From: Paramesorhizobium sp049065735
GTDB taxonomy: Bacteria > Pseudomonadota > Alphaproteobacteria > Rhizobiales > Rhizobiaceae
Direction: 5' to 3'
Assembly (NCBI RefSeq): GCF_049065735.1
Contig: NZ_JBAKHD010000004.1
Span: forward strand, 124,001 to 188,000
DNA length: 64,000 nt
Shown: piece after piece, positions 15,458 through 24,105 of the stretch
How positions within the stretch are numbered: the stretch's first letter is position 1
Layout of the letters: every line of letters starts with the position of its first letter
The notes under the pieces: model-generated
Databases searched by the model: none
Told to the model about the DNA's origin: nothing
Seen by the model: only the letters and a program-made list of their open reading frames with translations
Made by a program: the position numbers and the translations under genes

Positions 15458-16168
15458 TCATACATGCCGCGTAATCCCGCCGTCCACCCGAATGTTCTGC
15501 CCGGTAATATACCCGGCATCGTCGGAGAGCAGGAACGCCGTCGTCGCGGCAATTTCCTCCACCGTGCCGATGCGCTTCATCGGAACGGTGCTTAACGTCT
15601 CCGGGGTCTGCTCGTAGCTGTCGATATAGCCCGGCAACAGCGCGTTCATGCGAATATTGTCGGCCGCGTAGCGGTCGGCATAGAGCTTGGTATAAGCGCC
15701 GACCGCTGCGCGATAGGCGCAGGAGACAGGGAATTTCAGTGTCGGCTCGAACGCGGCGAAGGTGGTGATGTTGACCCACGCGCCCTTGCCCTGTTCGAGC
15801 ATGAATGGCGTCACCAGTCGCGCCATGCGCACCACATTCAGCACCATCATCTCATTGCCGAGTGTCCATTCCTCGTCGGTAATGTCGAGAAGGTCGCCCT
15901 TCGGCGGATGGCCCGTGTGGTTGACGACGGCATCGATGCGGCCATAGCGGCTTGCCGCTGCATCGACGAGCGCTTCCAGGTCGGCAAGCTTTTCCGCCGC
16001 ACCCTTGATGCCGATGCCGCCCAATTCCTCCGCCAGCTCGACGGCGCTGCCGGAGGGCGACATCAGAGCCAGCCGATAGCCGCGCTCATGGAGCTTGCGC
16101 GCAATCGCGGCGCCCATGCCGCGCCCGCCGCCCGTTATCACCGCCACCGGCTTCTCGTGTGCAGACAT
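15458..16168 (-). CDS. Short-chain dehydrogenase/reductase lacking the YxxxK lysine
   Basis: This 236-residue Rossmann-fold protein has a clear cofactor motif, TGGGRGMG (12-19), and ends in the typical SDR stretch GYITGQNIRVDGGI. The catalytic YxxxK is replaced by Y152-R-A-A-V156, and the usual active-site Ser is Thr (NITTFAAF). Similar proteins with a YRAxx or FRAxx site form a conserved SDR subfamily, so this is not simple decay, and the reaction is unknown. The start at 16168 is preferred over 16174 because GGAG lies 6 bases upstream. It converges on the MfnB/FolB fusion gene, and any role in cofactor synthesis is only a guess. Confidence 0.8.
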   Translation of the reverse strand: MSAHEKPVAVITGGGRGMGAAIARKLHERGYRLALMSPSGSAVELAEELGGIGIKGAAEKLADLEALVDAAASRYGRIDAVVNHTGHPPKGDLLDITDEEWTLGNEMMVLNVVRMARLVTPFMLEQGKGAWVNITTFAAFEPTLKFPVSCAYRAAVGAYTKLYADRYAADNIRMNALLPGYIDSYEQTPETLSTVPMKRIGTVEEIAATTAFLLSDDAGYITGQNIRVDGGITRHV

Positions 16169-16298
16169 TTTCATCTCCTCGATTTGACCATGTCATCGTA
16201 ACTTGACTATGGGGTCAATATCATTAACCAAGTTCCACCTTCTCGCCGCAATCGTTTCTATGATCGCGGCACCGCATATAACCGGGGACGATTCTGTC

Positions 16299-17027
16299 AT
16301 GATCAAGAAGCTTACAATTGCCGCCGTCGCGGTCACTTTTCTCGCGGGCTGCACGACCGATCCCTATACGGGCGAGCAGAAGATTTCGAAGACCGCCGGC
16401 GGCGCGGCGCTGGGCGCAGCGGTCGGCGCGCTGGGCGGCCTCGCGGTCGGCGGATCGAGCCGCGCGCAGCGCAATGCCGTGCTGATCGGCGCCGGCCTCG
16501 GCGCGCTCGCCGGTGGTGCCGTGGGCAATTACATGGACCGCCAGGAAGCCGAGCTGCGCGCGCAATTGCAGGGGACCGGCGTCTCGGTGACGCGCAATGG
16601 CAACAACATCATCTTGAACATGCCGTCGAACATCACCTTCGACACCGACCAGGATCAGGTGAAGAGCCAGTTCTACCCGACGCTGAACTCCGTCGCCATC
16701 GTGCTGCGCAAGTTCAACCAGTCGCTGGTCGACATTTACGGCCACACCGATTCGACCGGCAGCCCGTCCTATAATCTCCAGCTCTCGCAGCGCCGCGCCC
16801 AGTCTGTCGCCAATTATCTCGGCGCCCAAGGCATCGACCAGCGCCGCTTTGCCGTCACCGGCTTCGGCGACACGCGCCCCATCGCCTCCAACGCCTCGGA
16901 AGCAGGCCGCGCGCAGAACCGCCGCGTCGAAATCCAGATCTCGCCGCTCACCGATGGCGGGCAGGGCGGCGGCTACGCCCAGGGCGGCGGCTATGGTGCG
17001 CCGGGTGGCGGCTACGGCGGTTACTGA
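16299..17027 (+). CDS. OmpA-family lipoprotein with glycine-zipper domain
   Basis: The 242-residue protein has a lipoprotein signal (MIKKLTIAAVAVTFLAGC; lipobox LAGC). A glycine-zipper segment follows (GGAALGAAVGALGGLAVGG ... GAGLGALAGGAVGNYMDRQE). The C-terminal OmpA domain (about 100-215) has the peptidoglycan-binding signature DIYGHTDSTGS...LSQRRAQSVANYL and AQNRRVEI. The tail is Gly/Tyr-rich. It should sit in the outer membrane and bind the cell wall, like YiaD. An upstream in-frame start at 16203 would lack a signal sequence, so 16299 is chosen. Confidence 0.93.
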   Translation: MIKKLTIAAVAVTFLAGCTTDPYTGEQKISKTAGGAALGAAVGALGGLAVGGSSRAQRNAVLIGAGLGALAGGAVGNYMDRQEAELRAQLQGTGVSVTRNGNNIILNMPSNITFDTDQDQVKSQFYPTLNSVAIVLRKFNQSLVDIYGHTDSTGSPSYNLQLSQRRAQSVANYLGAQGIDQRRFAVTGFGDTRPIASNASEAGRAQNRRVEIQISPLTDGGQGGGYAQGGGYGAPGGGYGGY

Positions 17028-17057
17028 TCCGCACCACTCGCATCGAACATTATCGAG

Positions 17058-17086
17058 ACGCGGTCCTTCGGGGCCGCGTTTTGTTT
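17058..17086 (+). terminator. Rho-independent terminator after the OmpA-like gene
   Basis: A 9-bp stem, ACGCGGTCC / GGGCCGCGT (one G-T pair), closed by the stable TTCG tetraloop, is followed by TTTTGTTT. It lies 30 bases after the stop codon. Confidence 0.85.
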
Positions 17087-17173
17087 GGGGCGAATCGTCA
17101 ACAGGAGCGGAGCGGATTAAAATCGCTTGCCGCTTCGCGATTTTTGTTAACGAAGCGGCCCGTATTTTAGATG

Positions 17174-17188
17174 GAACGTATATGGAAC
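17174..17188 (+). promoter_or_regulatory. LexA (SOS) box upstream of recA
   Basis: GAAC-GTATATG-GAAC is an exact match to the alphaproteobacterial LexA box GAAC-N7-GAAC. It lies about 125 bases before the recA start, in an AT-rich promoter region. LexA repression of recA through this direct-repeat site is established in Rhizobiales, and its use here is inferred. Confidence 0.85.
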
Positions 17189-17312
17189 ATTTTTATAATA
17201 ATTTGATTATTCAATGGCTTGATGTGCTTGCAAAATGGGAACAAAACGAATACAAATAGTTTACCAAGAACGGACTGTCCGGGCTTCATCCACCACAGGG
17301 GGCTAGTGTAAC

Positions 17313-18401
17313 ATGTCTCAGAATTCATTGCGGCTTGTTGAGGAAAAATCAGTGGACAAGACTAAAGCTCTGGACGCGGCGCTCTCTCAGATCGAGCGGG
17401 CGTTCGGCAAGGGATCGATCATGCGGCTCGGCAGCAACGAGCAGGCGGTCGAGATCGAAACGGTATCGACCGGATCGCTTTCTCTGGACATCGCGCTCGG
17501 CGTTGGCGGCCTGCCCAAGGGACGCATCATCGAGATCTATGGTCCGGAAAGCTCGGGCAAGACGACGCTGGCGCTGCACACCATCGCCGAAGCCCAGAAG
17601 AAGGGCGGTATCTGCGCCTTCGTCGATGCGGAGCACGCGCTCGATCCCGTCTATGCACGCAAGCTCGGCGTCGATCTGGAAAACTTGCTGATCTCGCAGC
17701 CCGATACGGGCGAGCAGGCGCTTGAGATCACCGACACGCTGGTGCGTTCCGGCGCGATCGACGTCCTGGTGGTGGACTCCGTCGCCGCCTTGACGCCGCG
17801 CGCGGAAATCGAGGGCGAGATGGGCGATTCCCTGCCGGGCATGCAGGCCCGTCTCATGAGCCAGGCGCTGCGCAAGCTGACCGCCTCCATTTCCCGCTCC
17901 AAATGCATGGTCATCTTCATCAACCAAATCCGCATGAAGATCGGCGTCATGTTCGGCTCGCCCGAGACGACGACGGGCGGCAACGCCCTGAAATTCTATG
18001 CCTCGGTCCGGCTCGATATCCGCCGCATCGGCTCTCTCAAGGAGCGCGACGAGGTGGTCGGCAACCAGACCCGCGTGAAGGTGGTGAAGAACAAGCTGGC
18101 GCCGCCCTTCAAGCAGGTGGAATTCGATATTCTCTATGGCGCGGGCGTCTCCAAGGTGGGCGAACTGATCGACCTCGGCGTCAAGGCCGGTGTGGTCGAG
18201 AAATCGGGCGCATGGTTCTCCTATAATTCGCAGCGCCTGGGCCAGGGCCGAGAGAACGCCAAGCTGTTCCTGAGGGACAATCCGGAAGTGGCGCGTGAGA
18301 TCGAGCTGACCCTGCGCCAGAATGCCGGCCTCATCGCCGAGCAGCTTCTGGAGAACGGTCCGGGCGATGACGATAGCGACGGCGACGCCGGGGATATCTG
18401 A
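17313..18401 (+). CDS. recA: Recombinase RecA
   Basis: RecA is the DNA strand-exchange ATPase and SOS co-protease. The 362-residue protein has Walker A GPESSGKT (77-84), Walker B LVVDSVAAL, the L2 region with FINQIRMKIGVMFGSPETTT, and an acidic C-terminal tail (GDDDSDGDAGDI). The length is typical. The ATG at 17313 gives MSQNSLRLVEEKSVDKTKAL, as in rhizobial RecA. A LexA box lies upstream and a terminator downstream, so it is a single-gene unit in front of alaS. Confidence 0.99.
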   Translation: MSQNSLRLVEEKSVDKTKALDAALSQIERAFGKGSIMRLGSNEQAVEIETVSTGSLSLDIALGVGGLPKGRIIEIYGPESSGKTTLALHTIAEAQKKGGICAFVDAEHALDPVYARKLGVDLENLLISQPDTGEQALEITDTLVRSGAIDVLVVDSVAALTPRAEIEGEMGDSLPGMQARLMSQALRKLTASISRSKCMVIFINQIRMKIGVMFGSPETTTGGNALKFYASVRLDIRRIGSLKERDEVVGNQTRVKVVKNKLAPPFKQVEFDILYGAGVSKVGELIDLGVKAGVVEKSGAWFSYNSQRLGQGRENAKLFLRDNPEVAREIELTLRQNAGLIAEQLLENGPGDDDSDGDAGDI

Positions 18402-18431
18402 GGCCCCTGCATCACCTGTCTTTCTCGTGCG

Positions 18432-18468
18432 GCCCGCCTCTCCTCGATGAGAGGCGGGCTTCTGTTTT
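18432..18468 (+). terminator. Rho-independent terminator after recA
   Basis: A perfect 11-bp stem, GCCCGCCTCTC / GAGAGGCGGGC, with loop CTCGAT, is followed by TTCTGTTTTG. It lies 30 bases after the recA stop. Confidence 0.85.
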
Positions 18469-18622
18469 GCTGAAGATATCGGACGCATTTACTGCGCTTC
18501 TCTTTCGCTTTCCGGATTGTCTGGACAGGGATAGGCCGCATCGCTAAAAGCGCCGAAGGAGCATTTCAAGAAGGCGAAGCCTGTCGCGAGAAGGACAGGT
18601 CAAAGCCCCCAAAGGTTGGAAC

Positions 18623-21283
18623 ATGAGCGGCGTCAACGAGATACGGTCGACATTTCTCGAATATTTCAAGAAGAACGGGCATGAGATCGTGCCGTCGAGT
18701 CCGCTCGTGCCGCGCAATGATCCGACATTGATGTTCACCAATGCCGGCATGGTGCAGTTCAAGAATGTCTTCACCGGCTTGGAAACGCGCCCCTATAGCC
18801 GCGCCACCACCTCGCAAAAATGCGTGCGCGCCGGCGGCAAGCATAATGACCTCGACAATGTCGGCTATACCGCGCGTCATCACACCTTCTTCGAGATGCT
18901 GGGCAATTTCTCCTTCGGCGATTATTTCAAGGAGGAGGCGATCGGCCTTGCCTGGAAGCTGATCACGAAAGAATTCGGCCTGCCGAAGGACAAGCTCCTC
19001 GTCACCGTCTATCACACCGACGACGACGCGGCGAATTACTGGAAGAAGATCGCGGGGCTCTCCGACGAGCGCATCATCCGCATTCCCACCAGCGACAATT
19101 TCTGGGCGATGGGCGATACCGGCCCCTGCGGCCCGTGCTCGGAAATCTTCTACGACCATGGCGATCATATCTGGGGCGGCCCTCCAGGAAGCGCTGAAGA
19201 AGATGGCGACCGCTTCATTGAGATATGGAACCTCGTCTTCATGCAGTTCGAGCAGTTGACGAAGGAGGAGCGCGTGGCGCTTCCGCGTCCCTCGATCGAC
19301 ACCGGCATGGGGCTGGAGCGCATAGCCGCCGTGCTGCAGGGCGTGCATGACAATTACGACATCGACCTCTTCAAGGCGCTGATCCGCGCCTCGGAGGAGG
19401 CGACGGGCGTGAAGGCCGAAGGCAGCGCCCGCGCGAGCCATCGCGTCATCGCCGATCACTTACGCGCCTCGAGTTTCCTCATCGCCGATGGCGTGCTGCC
19501 GTCGAATGAGGGCCGCGGCTATGTGCTGCGCCGCATCATGCGCCGCGCCATGCGCCATGCGCAGTTGCTTGGCGCGCGCGAGCCGCTGATGTGGCGTCTT
19601 CTTCCAACGCTCATCCGCGAAATGGGCCAGGCCTATCCGGAACTGATCCGCGCCGAGGCGCTCATCTCCGAGACGCTGAAGCTCGAGGAAACCCGCTTCC
19701 GCAAGACGCTGGAGCGCGGGCTCGGGCTGCTCGGCGAGGCGACCGAAAATTTGAGCGAGGGCGCCCAGCTCGACGGCGACACCGCCTTCAAGCTCTACGA
19801 CACCTATGGTTTTCCGCTCGATCTGACGCAGGATGCGCTGCGCCAGCGCGGCATCGGCGTCGATGTCGAGGGCTTCAACGCGGCCATGGAGCGCCAGAAG
19901 GCCGAGGCGCGCGCCAACTGGGCGGGCTCCGGCGAGGCGGCGACGGAAACCGTGTGGTTCTCCGTGCGCGACAAGGTCGGCGCGACGGAATTCCTTGGCT
20001 ACGAGACCGAGAAGGCCGAAGGTGTCATCACGGCGCTGGTGCGTGACGGCGGGATTGTCGACAGCGCCGGGGAGGGCGAGGCAATTGCCGTCGTCGTCAA
20101 CCAGACGCCGTTCTATGGCGAATCCGGCGGTCAGGTCGGCGATACCGGCACGATCTCGGGCGAAGGCTTCACCATCCAAATCACCGACACGCAGAAGAAG
20201 GGCGACGGCGTTTTCGTCCATCTGGGCCGTGTGACCAAAGGCGAGGCGAAGACCGGCGCGGCGGTGGAACTTACCGTCGATTCGGCGCGCCGCACCCGCA
20301 TCCGCTCCAACCATTCCGCGACTCACCTCCTGCATGAGGCGCTGCGCGGCACGCTCGGCACCCATGTCGCGCAGAAGGGGTCGCTCGTCGCGCCCGAGCG
20401 CCTGCGCTTCGACTTTTCGCATCCGAAGCCCATCGGCCCCGAGGAATTGAAGCAGATCGAGGATGCCGCCAACGCCATCGTACTGCAGAATTCGCCTGTT
20501 ACGACTCGGCTGATGGCGGTCGATGACGCCATTGCCGAGGGCGCGATGGCGCTCTTCGGCGAAAAATATGGCGACGAGGTGCGCGTCGTGTCGATGGGCT
20601 TGGCCGAGGACGGCCCGAAGGCGGGCAAGGCCTGGTCGGTCGAGCTCTGCGGCGGCACCCATGTGCGCCGCACCGGCGATATCGGGCTGATCCGCATTGT
20701 CTCCGAAGGCGCGGTCGCCGCTGGCGTGCGGCGCATCGAGGCGCTGACCGGCGAGGCGGCCCGCCGCTATCTCGAAGAGCAGGACGAGCGGGTCAAGGCC
20801 CTTGCCTCCGCGCTGAAGACGACCCCCGCCGAGGCGCTCGAGCGCGTCAACGCGCTGATCGAAGAGCGCCGCAAGCTTGAGCGCGAACTCACCGACGCCC
20901 GCAAGAAGCTGGCGCTTGGCGGCGCATCTTCCTCCGGCGGCAATGGCGCTGAAACCGTGAACGGCGTCAATTTCCTCGGCAAGGTGGTGACGGGCGTCTC
21001 GCCGCGCGATCTGAAGCCGCTGGCCGACGAGGGCAAGAAGCAGATCGGCTCCGGCGTGGTGCTATTCATCGGCGTCGGCGAGGATGGCAAGGCGAGCGCC
21101 GTGGCGGGCGTGACGGAAGACATGACCGGCCGCTTCAGCGCCGTCGACCTCGTCCGCGCCGCATCCGCAGCGCTCGGTGGTGCAGGCGGGGGCGGGCGTC
21201 CGGATATGGCGCAGGCAGGCGGTCCTGATGGCGCAAAGGCAGATGCCGCTGTCGAGGCGGTGAAGGCCGTGCTGGCTGGCTGA
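18623..21283 (+). CDS. alaS: Alanyl-tRNA synthetase
   Basis: This 886-residue class II synthetase charges tRNA-Ala. It begins MSGVNEIRSTFLEYFKKNGH. The aminoacylation core holds FTNAGMVQFKNVF and NFSFGDYFKEEAI. The editing domain has the zinc motif HSATHLLH (564-571) and CGGTHVRRTGDIG. The C-terminal C-Ala domain carries a coiled coil and ends in a Gly-rich segment typical of AlaRS (GGAGGGGRPDMAQAGG). The recA-alaS order is standard in Hyphomicrobiales. Confidence 0.98.
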   Translation: MSGVNEIRSTFLEYFKKNGHEIVPSSPLVPRNDPTLMFTNAGMVQFKNVFTGLETRPYSRATTSQKCVRAGGKHNDLDNVGYTARHHTFFEMLGNFSFGDYFKEEAIGLAWKLITKEFGLPKDKLLVTVYHTDDDAANYWKKIAGLSDERIIRIPTSDNFWAMGDTGPCGPCSEIFYDHGDHIWGGPPGSAEEDGDRFIEIWNLVFMQFEQLTKEERVALPRPSIDTGMGLERIAAVLQGVHDNYDIDLFKALIRASEEATGVKAEGSARASHRVIADHLRASSFLIADGVLPSNEGRGYVLRRIMRRAMRHAQLLGAREPLMWRLLPTLIREMGQAYPELIRAEALISETLKLEETRFRKTLERGLGLLGEATENLSEGAQLDGDTAFKLYDTYGFPLDLTQDALRQRGIGVDVEGFNAAMERQKAEARANWAGSGEAATETVWFSVRDKVGATEFLGYETEKAEGVITALVRDGGIVDSAGEGEAIAVVVNQTPFYGESGGQVGDTGTISGEGFTIQITDTQKKGDGVFVHLGRVTKGEAKTGAAVELTVDSARRTRIRSNHSATHLLHEALRGTLGTHVAQKGSLVAPERLRFDFSHPKPIGPEELKQIEDAANAIVLQNSPVTTRLMAVDDAIAEGAMALFGEKYGDEVRVVSMGLAEDGPKAGKAWSVELCGGTHVRRTGDIGLIRIVSEGAVAAGVRRIEALTGEAARRYLEEQDERVKALASALKTTPAEALERVNALIEERRKLERELTDARKKLALGGASSSGGNGAETVNGVNFLGKVVTGVSPRDLKPLADEGKKQIGSGVVLFIGVGEDGKASAVAGVTEDMTGRFSAVDLVRAASAALGGAGGGGRPDMAQAGGPDGAKADAAVEAVKAVLAG

Positions 21284-21431
21284 GCCGGTGATTATTATGA
21301 GATGAAGAGGAAACGCCGGCGATATGATGCGTCGGCGTTTCTGTATGGGGCGGTGGTGTTTCAGACGATGACCTTTTGAGGGGAGCCGCGAGAGCCCCTG
21401 TCCTGGCCGCCAAGCTGGATAAGCCTGGCGC

Positions 21432-21494
21432 TCCTCTCCCCCGCTTTGCGGGGGAGAGGTGGCCGCGTAGCGGACGGTGAGGGGGTGCTTGGCG
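21432..21494. repeat. GC-rich palindromic repeat, type 1 half copy
   Basis: CTCTCCCCCGCTTTGCGGGGGAGAGG followed by GGCCGCGTAGCGGACGGTGA is a hairpin plus tail of the same kind as the repeats at 1776 and 24790. It lies in the 312-base gap between alaS and the convergent GDPD gene. The rest of that gap (21284-21431 and 21495-21595) shows a possible alaS terminator stem (AACGCCGGCG...CGTCGGCGTTT, 21311-21341) and no gene. Confidence 0.7.
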
Positions 21495-21595
21495 CGGCGT
21501 GCAATCGGATGGGGCACACTAGGCGTTTCCATCAAACTGTGAAGCCCGTCTAATAGCTTCTGGGAAGCGCCAGGCTCCCTCAAACCAATCCGCTC

Positions 21596-22573
21596 TCATC
21601 CCTTAACCAGCGGCCCGATCCGATCCACGCGATTGGTCCAGATCGCGCCGTTGAAGCGGGCGGGAATGCGCTGCAGCGTTGCTTCGTCATCGACGCCGCT
21701 CGTAGACTTCTCCCAGTGGTTATCGCCGATAGTGACAAGGAGTGTCCCGTATTTTTCGAGCCGCGCAGCCAGCCGGTTCGGATAGCCCCAGATATACGGG
21801 ACGAAATTCGCCGGCACCATGAACAGCGTCTGGCGGCAGTCTTTCGGCACATAGCCGCTCCAGCCGAGAAGCGCATGGCGGATGAAGCATCGGATTGCGC
21901 CGTCAGTGCCCAGAACGGTTGCCTCCGGGCTCGCGGCCTTGAAGGCGTCGATCGCCTTGCCGCCGCCATAGATCATGATATTCGCCCGCTCCGCTGCGGG
22001 GAGAACGTTGAGGCGCGCTGCGAGAAGCCGTCCTTCGCGCTCGTCATTGCTTTTGATGTTGATAAGGAATCGCCGGTCGGGAAAAGCCGACAGCACCTCA
22101 TCGAGCGAAGGCATCATGCCCACGCCTTTGCCACGGAAGGGGAAGGTCTTGCCGCCATCGGCGGTATAGCCATAGCCGATATCGAGCTTTTTCAATTCGG
22201 CGAGGCTCTTCTCTCGGGTGACGCCCGTGCCCTCCGTGCGGCAATCAACCGTCCAGTCATGGAAAACGGCGAACTGGCCATCCGTCGTCGGGTGGACATC
22301 GAACTCGACAATATCGGCACCCGCGGCGAAGGCGGCGCGGAAGCCTTCGATGGTGTTCTCCAGATAGGGGTGCTCAGGCGGGAATATTCGCTCCGCCGTG
22401 CAGGTGTCGTTCCTGAGGCCCTCGCGCGAAAAGGTCTGGCCAAGGCCGCGATGGGCGATGATTTGCGGCTTCGGCTGGTCGGGGGCGGCAAGATAGTTGG
22501 TGTTGACGATAAAGGCGATGGCCGCACAGGCCGCAATGGCAAGGCCGGCGATTTTCAGAATGCCACGAATCAT
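21596..22573 (-). CDS. Glycerophosphodiester phosphodiesterase family protein
   Basis: This 325-residue TIM-barrel phosphodiesterase has the catalytic start IIAHRGLGQTFSREG, then ENTIEGFRAAFAAGADIVEFDVHPTTDG (metal-binding Glu and Asp) and FHDWTVDCRTEG. A hydrophobic N-terminal helix (MIRGILKIAGLAIAACAAIA) is an uncleaved anchor or a signal peptide, so it acts outside the cytoplasm. Enzymes of this family hydrolyse glycerophosphodiesters from phospholipids. The start at 22573 is supported by GAGAGGGG upstream. It converges on alaS. Confidence 0.88.
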   Translation of the reverse strand: MIRGILKIAGLAIAACAAIAFIVNTNYLAAPDQPKPQIIAHRGLGQTFSREGLRNDTCTAERIFPPEHPYLENTIEGFRAAFAAGADIVEFDVHPTTDGQFAVFHDWTVDCRTEGTGVTREKSLAELKKLDIGYGYTADGGKTFPFRGKGVGMMPSLDEVLSAFPDRRFLINIKSNDEREGRLLAARLNVLPAAERANIMIYGGGKAIDAFKAASPEATVLGTDGAIRCFIRHALLGWSGYVPKDCRQTLFMVPANFVPYIWGYPNRLAARLEKYGTLLVTIGDNHWEKSTSGVDDEATLQRIPARFNGAIWTNRVDRIGPLVKG

Positions 22574-22670
22574 CTGATTTCCCCTCTCTCCCGCCTCTTC
22601 TCGGAACGAAGCCGGGCAAATCTGGGGCAAGGGGAGGGGACAGGCCGGGTTATCCCAGCCTGCCGTCATT

Positions 22671-23024
22671 TCAGGGGAGGCTATGCGCGGCCCGGCTATC
22701 GTCGGGCGCTTCGCCACGCGCGTCGAGCCCGTAATCCCTGACGACATGGGCGACGCGCAGGCGATAATCCTCGAACACGCCGCCGCGGCCCTTCCCTTGC
22801 GCGGCGCGGTGGGAGGGCAGGTTTCGCCATTCCCTCACCGCCTCCTCATCGCGCCAGAAGGAGAGCGACAGGAGTTTGCCGGGTTCGGTGAGGCTCTGGA
22901 AGCGCTCGATGGCGATGAAGCCGTCGATACCAAGCAGCTCCTTGCGCAGCTCGGCGGCGACGTCGAGATATTGCGCCCGGCGCGCCTCATCCGCGGGCCA
23001 GACTTCGAAGATCACGGCGATCAT
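22671..23024 (-). CDS. Antibiotic biosynthesis monooxygenase (ABM) domain protein
   Basis: This small protein of 117 residues has a dimeric ferredoxin-like ABM fold: MIAVIFEVWPADEARRAQYL, IDGFIAIERFQSL, KLLSLSFWRDEEAVREWRN. Such proteins range from cofactor-free oxygenases to haem-degrading or quinol-handling enzymes, so the substrate is unknown. Its ATG overlaps the stop of the NIPSNAP gene (ATGA), so the two are coupled. Both are divergent from an ArsR regulator that probably controls them. Confidence 0.8.
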   Translation of the reverse strand: MIAVIFEVWPADEARRAQYLDVAAELRKELLGIDGFIAIERFQSLTEPGKLLSLSFWRDEEAVREWRNLPSHRAAQGKGRGGVFEDYRLRVAHVVRDYGLDARGEAPDDSRAAHSLP

Positions 23025-23350
23025 GGCTTGATGAGCTCCCCATGGGGGGCGGAGACGCGGGTCAGGAAAATCCGGTCCTCCTTCAAGATGAACCGCTCCT
23101 TCTTGGCAAATTCATAGTTTTCGCGACCGAGAGGGTCGTTCGCCAGTCGCGCGCGATAGGCCTCGTAGGCAGCCAGGCTTTCGATGTTGTAGACGCCATA
23201 GGCCACGGTTGCCGAACCCTCATGCGGGCCGTAATAGCCGATCAGCTCTGCCCCGCAGCGGGGAATGGCCTGACCCCAATTGCGCGCATATTCGGCAAAG
23301 GCATCCTGCCGGAACGGGTCGATCTCATAGCGGATGAAACAGGTAATCAT
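23021..23350 (-). CDS. NIPSNAP family protein
   Basis: This 109-residue protein begins MITCFIRYEIDPFRQDAFAE and continues with a conserved YYGPHEGSATVAYGVYNIES, which fits the NIPSNAP branch of the ferredoxin-like dimeric alpha-beta barrels. Its function in bacteria is unknown. The start at 23350 has GGAG 6 bases upstream, and earlier in-frame starts do not. It is the first gene of a two-gene unit with the ABM gene, divergent from the ArsR-type regulator. Confidence 0.8.
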   Translation of the reverse strand: MITCFIRYEIDPFRQDAFAEYARNWGQAIPRCGAELIGYYGPHEGSATVAYGVYNIESLAAYEAYRARLANDPLGRENYEFAKKERFILKEDRIFLTRVSAPHGELIKP

Positions 23351-23424
23351 CGGGTACTCCATGCTTGCGATGACCCGCCTTGTAACCGCTTGAACGCCGC
23401 TCATGCTTCGGTTAGCATCGAACT

Positions 23425-24102
23425 ATGAAAGACGGTCCTGTCATTGCAAAAATCGCGGCGCTTATCGGCGATCCGGCGCGAGCGAATATGTTGACCGCGC
23501 TCATGGATGGGCGCGCGCTTACCGCCAGCGAGCTTGCCGGGGTTGCAGGCGTCACGCTGCCGACGGCGAGCGGGCATCTCGCCAAGCTCGGCGAGGCCAA
23601 TCTAACGATCATGGAAAAGCAGGGGCGGCACCGCTATGTCCGCCTGTCGGGGCCGGATGTGGCGGAGGTGCTGGAGGGGCTGATGGGTCTTGCCCAGCGC
23701 ACCGGCGCGGTGCGTGTGCGCACGGGGCCGAAGGATGAGGCGCTGCGCAAGGCGCGTATCTGCTACGACCATCTGGCGGGCGAGTGCGGCGTCGAGATGC
23801 TAGACGCCTCCTACCGGCTCGGCCTGATAGAGGGCGAGGAGAAGCCGACATTGACGGAAAAGGGCCGAGGCTTCTTCTCCGCCATGGGAGTTAATGTCCC
23901 GGCGCTAGAAAAGGCCAAGCGGCCCCTCTGCCGTCATTGCCTCGATTGGAGCGAGCGGCGCAACCATCTTTCCGGCGGTCTTGGCGCGGCCTTGCTCGAT
24001 CATTTTATCGCAGAAGGCTGGGCGCGGCGGGAGAAAGGACGGGTGATCTCCTTTACCCCCACTGGTGCTCAGGCGTTTCGCTCAGTCTTTTCTATAGAAT
24101 AG
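23425..24102 (+). CDS. ArsR-family transcriptional regulator, long form
   Basis: The N-terminal 90 residues are an ArsR-type winged helix (IGDPARANMLTALMDGRALTA, VTLPTASGHLAKLGEANL, MEKQGRHRYVRLSG). The C-terminal 130 residues are an extra domain with three Cys/His-rich points (ARICYDHLAGECG, RPLCRHCLDW). This domain is shared by a known long ArsR subfamily and could bind a metal or sense redox state. It is divergent from the NIPSNAP-ABM pair, its likely target. The 225-residue length is about twice that of a minimal ArsR. Confidence 0.85.
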   Translation: MKDGPVIAKIAALIGDPARANMLTALMDGRALTASELAGVAGVTLPTASGHLAKLGEANLTIMEKQGRHRYVRLSGPDVAEVLEGLMGLAQRTGAVRVRTGPKDEALRKARICYDHLAGECGVEMLDASYRLGLIEGEEKPTLTEKGRGFFSAMGVNVPALEKAKRPLCRHCLDWSERRNHLSGGLGAALLDHFIAEGWARREKGRVISFTPTGAQAFRSVFSIE

Positions 24103-24105
24103 GCC

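Noticed and set aside
15193..15595. Small open frames inside the repeat at 15210-15390
   Set aside because: They arise from the palindromic element, are present in a similar form at 4858-5036, and have no ribosome-binding site or protein signature.
16849..17259. A 136-codon plus-strand frame spanning the OmpA-like 3' end and the recA promoter
   Set aside because: It overlaps the OmpA domain in another frame, runs through a terminator and covers the LexA box, so it is not a gene.
19460..20662. A 400-codon open frame opposite alaS
   Set aside because: It is the antisense shadow of a confirmed synthetase and has no domain signature.
21716..22741. A 341-codon open frame opposite the GDPD gene
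   Set aside because: The minus-strand frame carries the GDPD catalytic motifs and a good start. The plus frame is a shadow.
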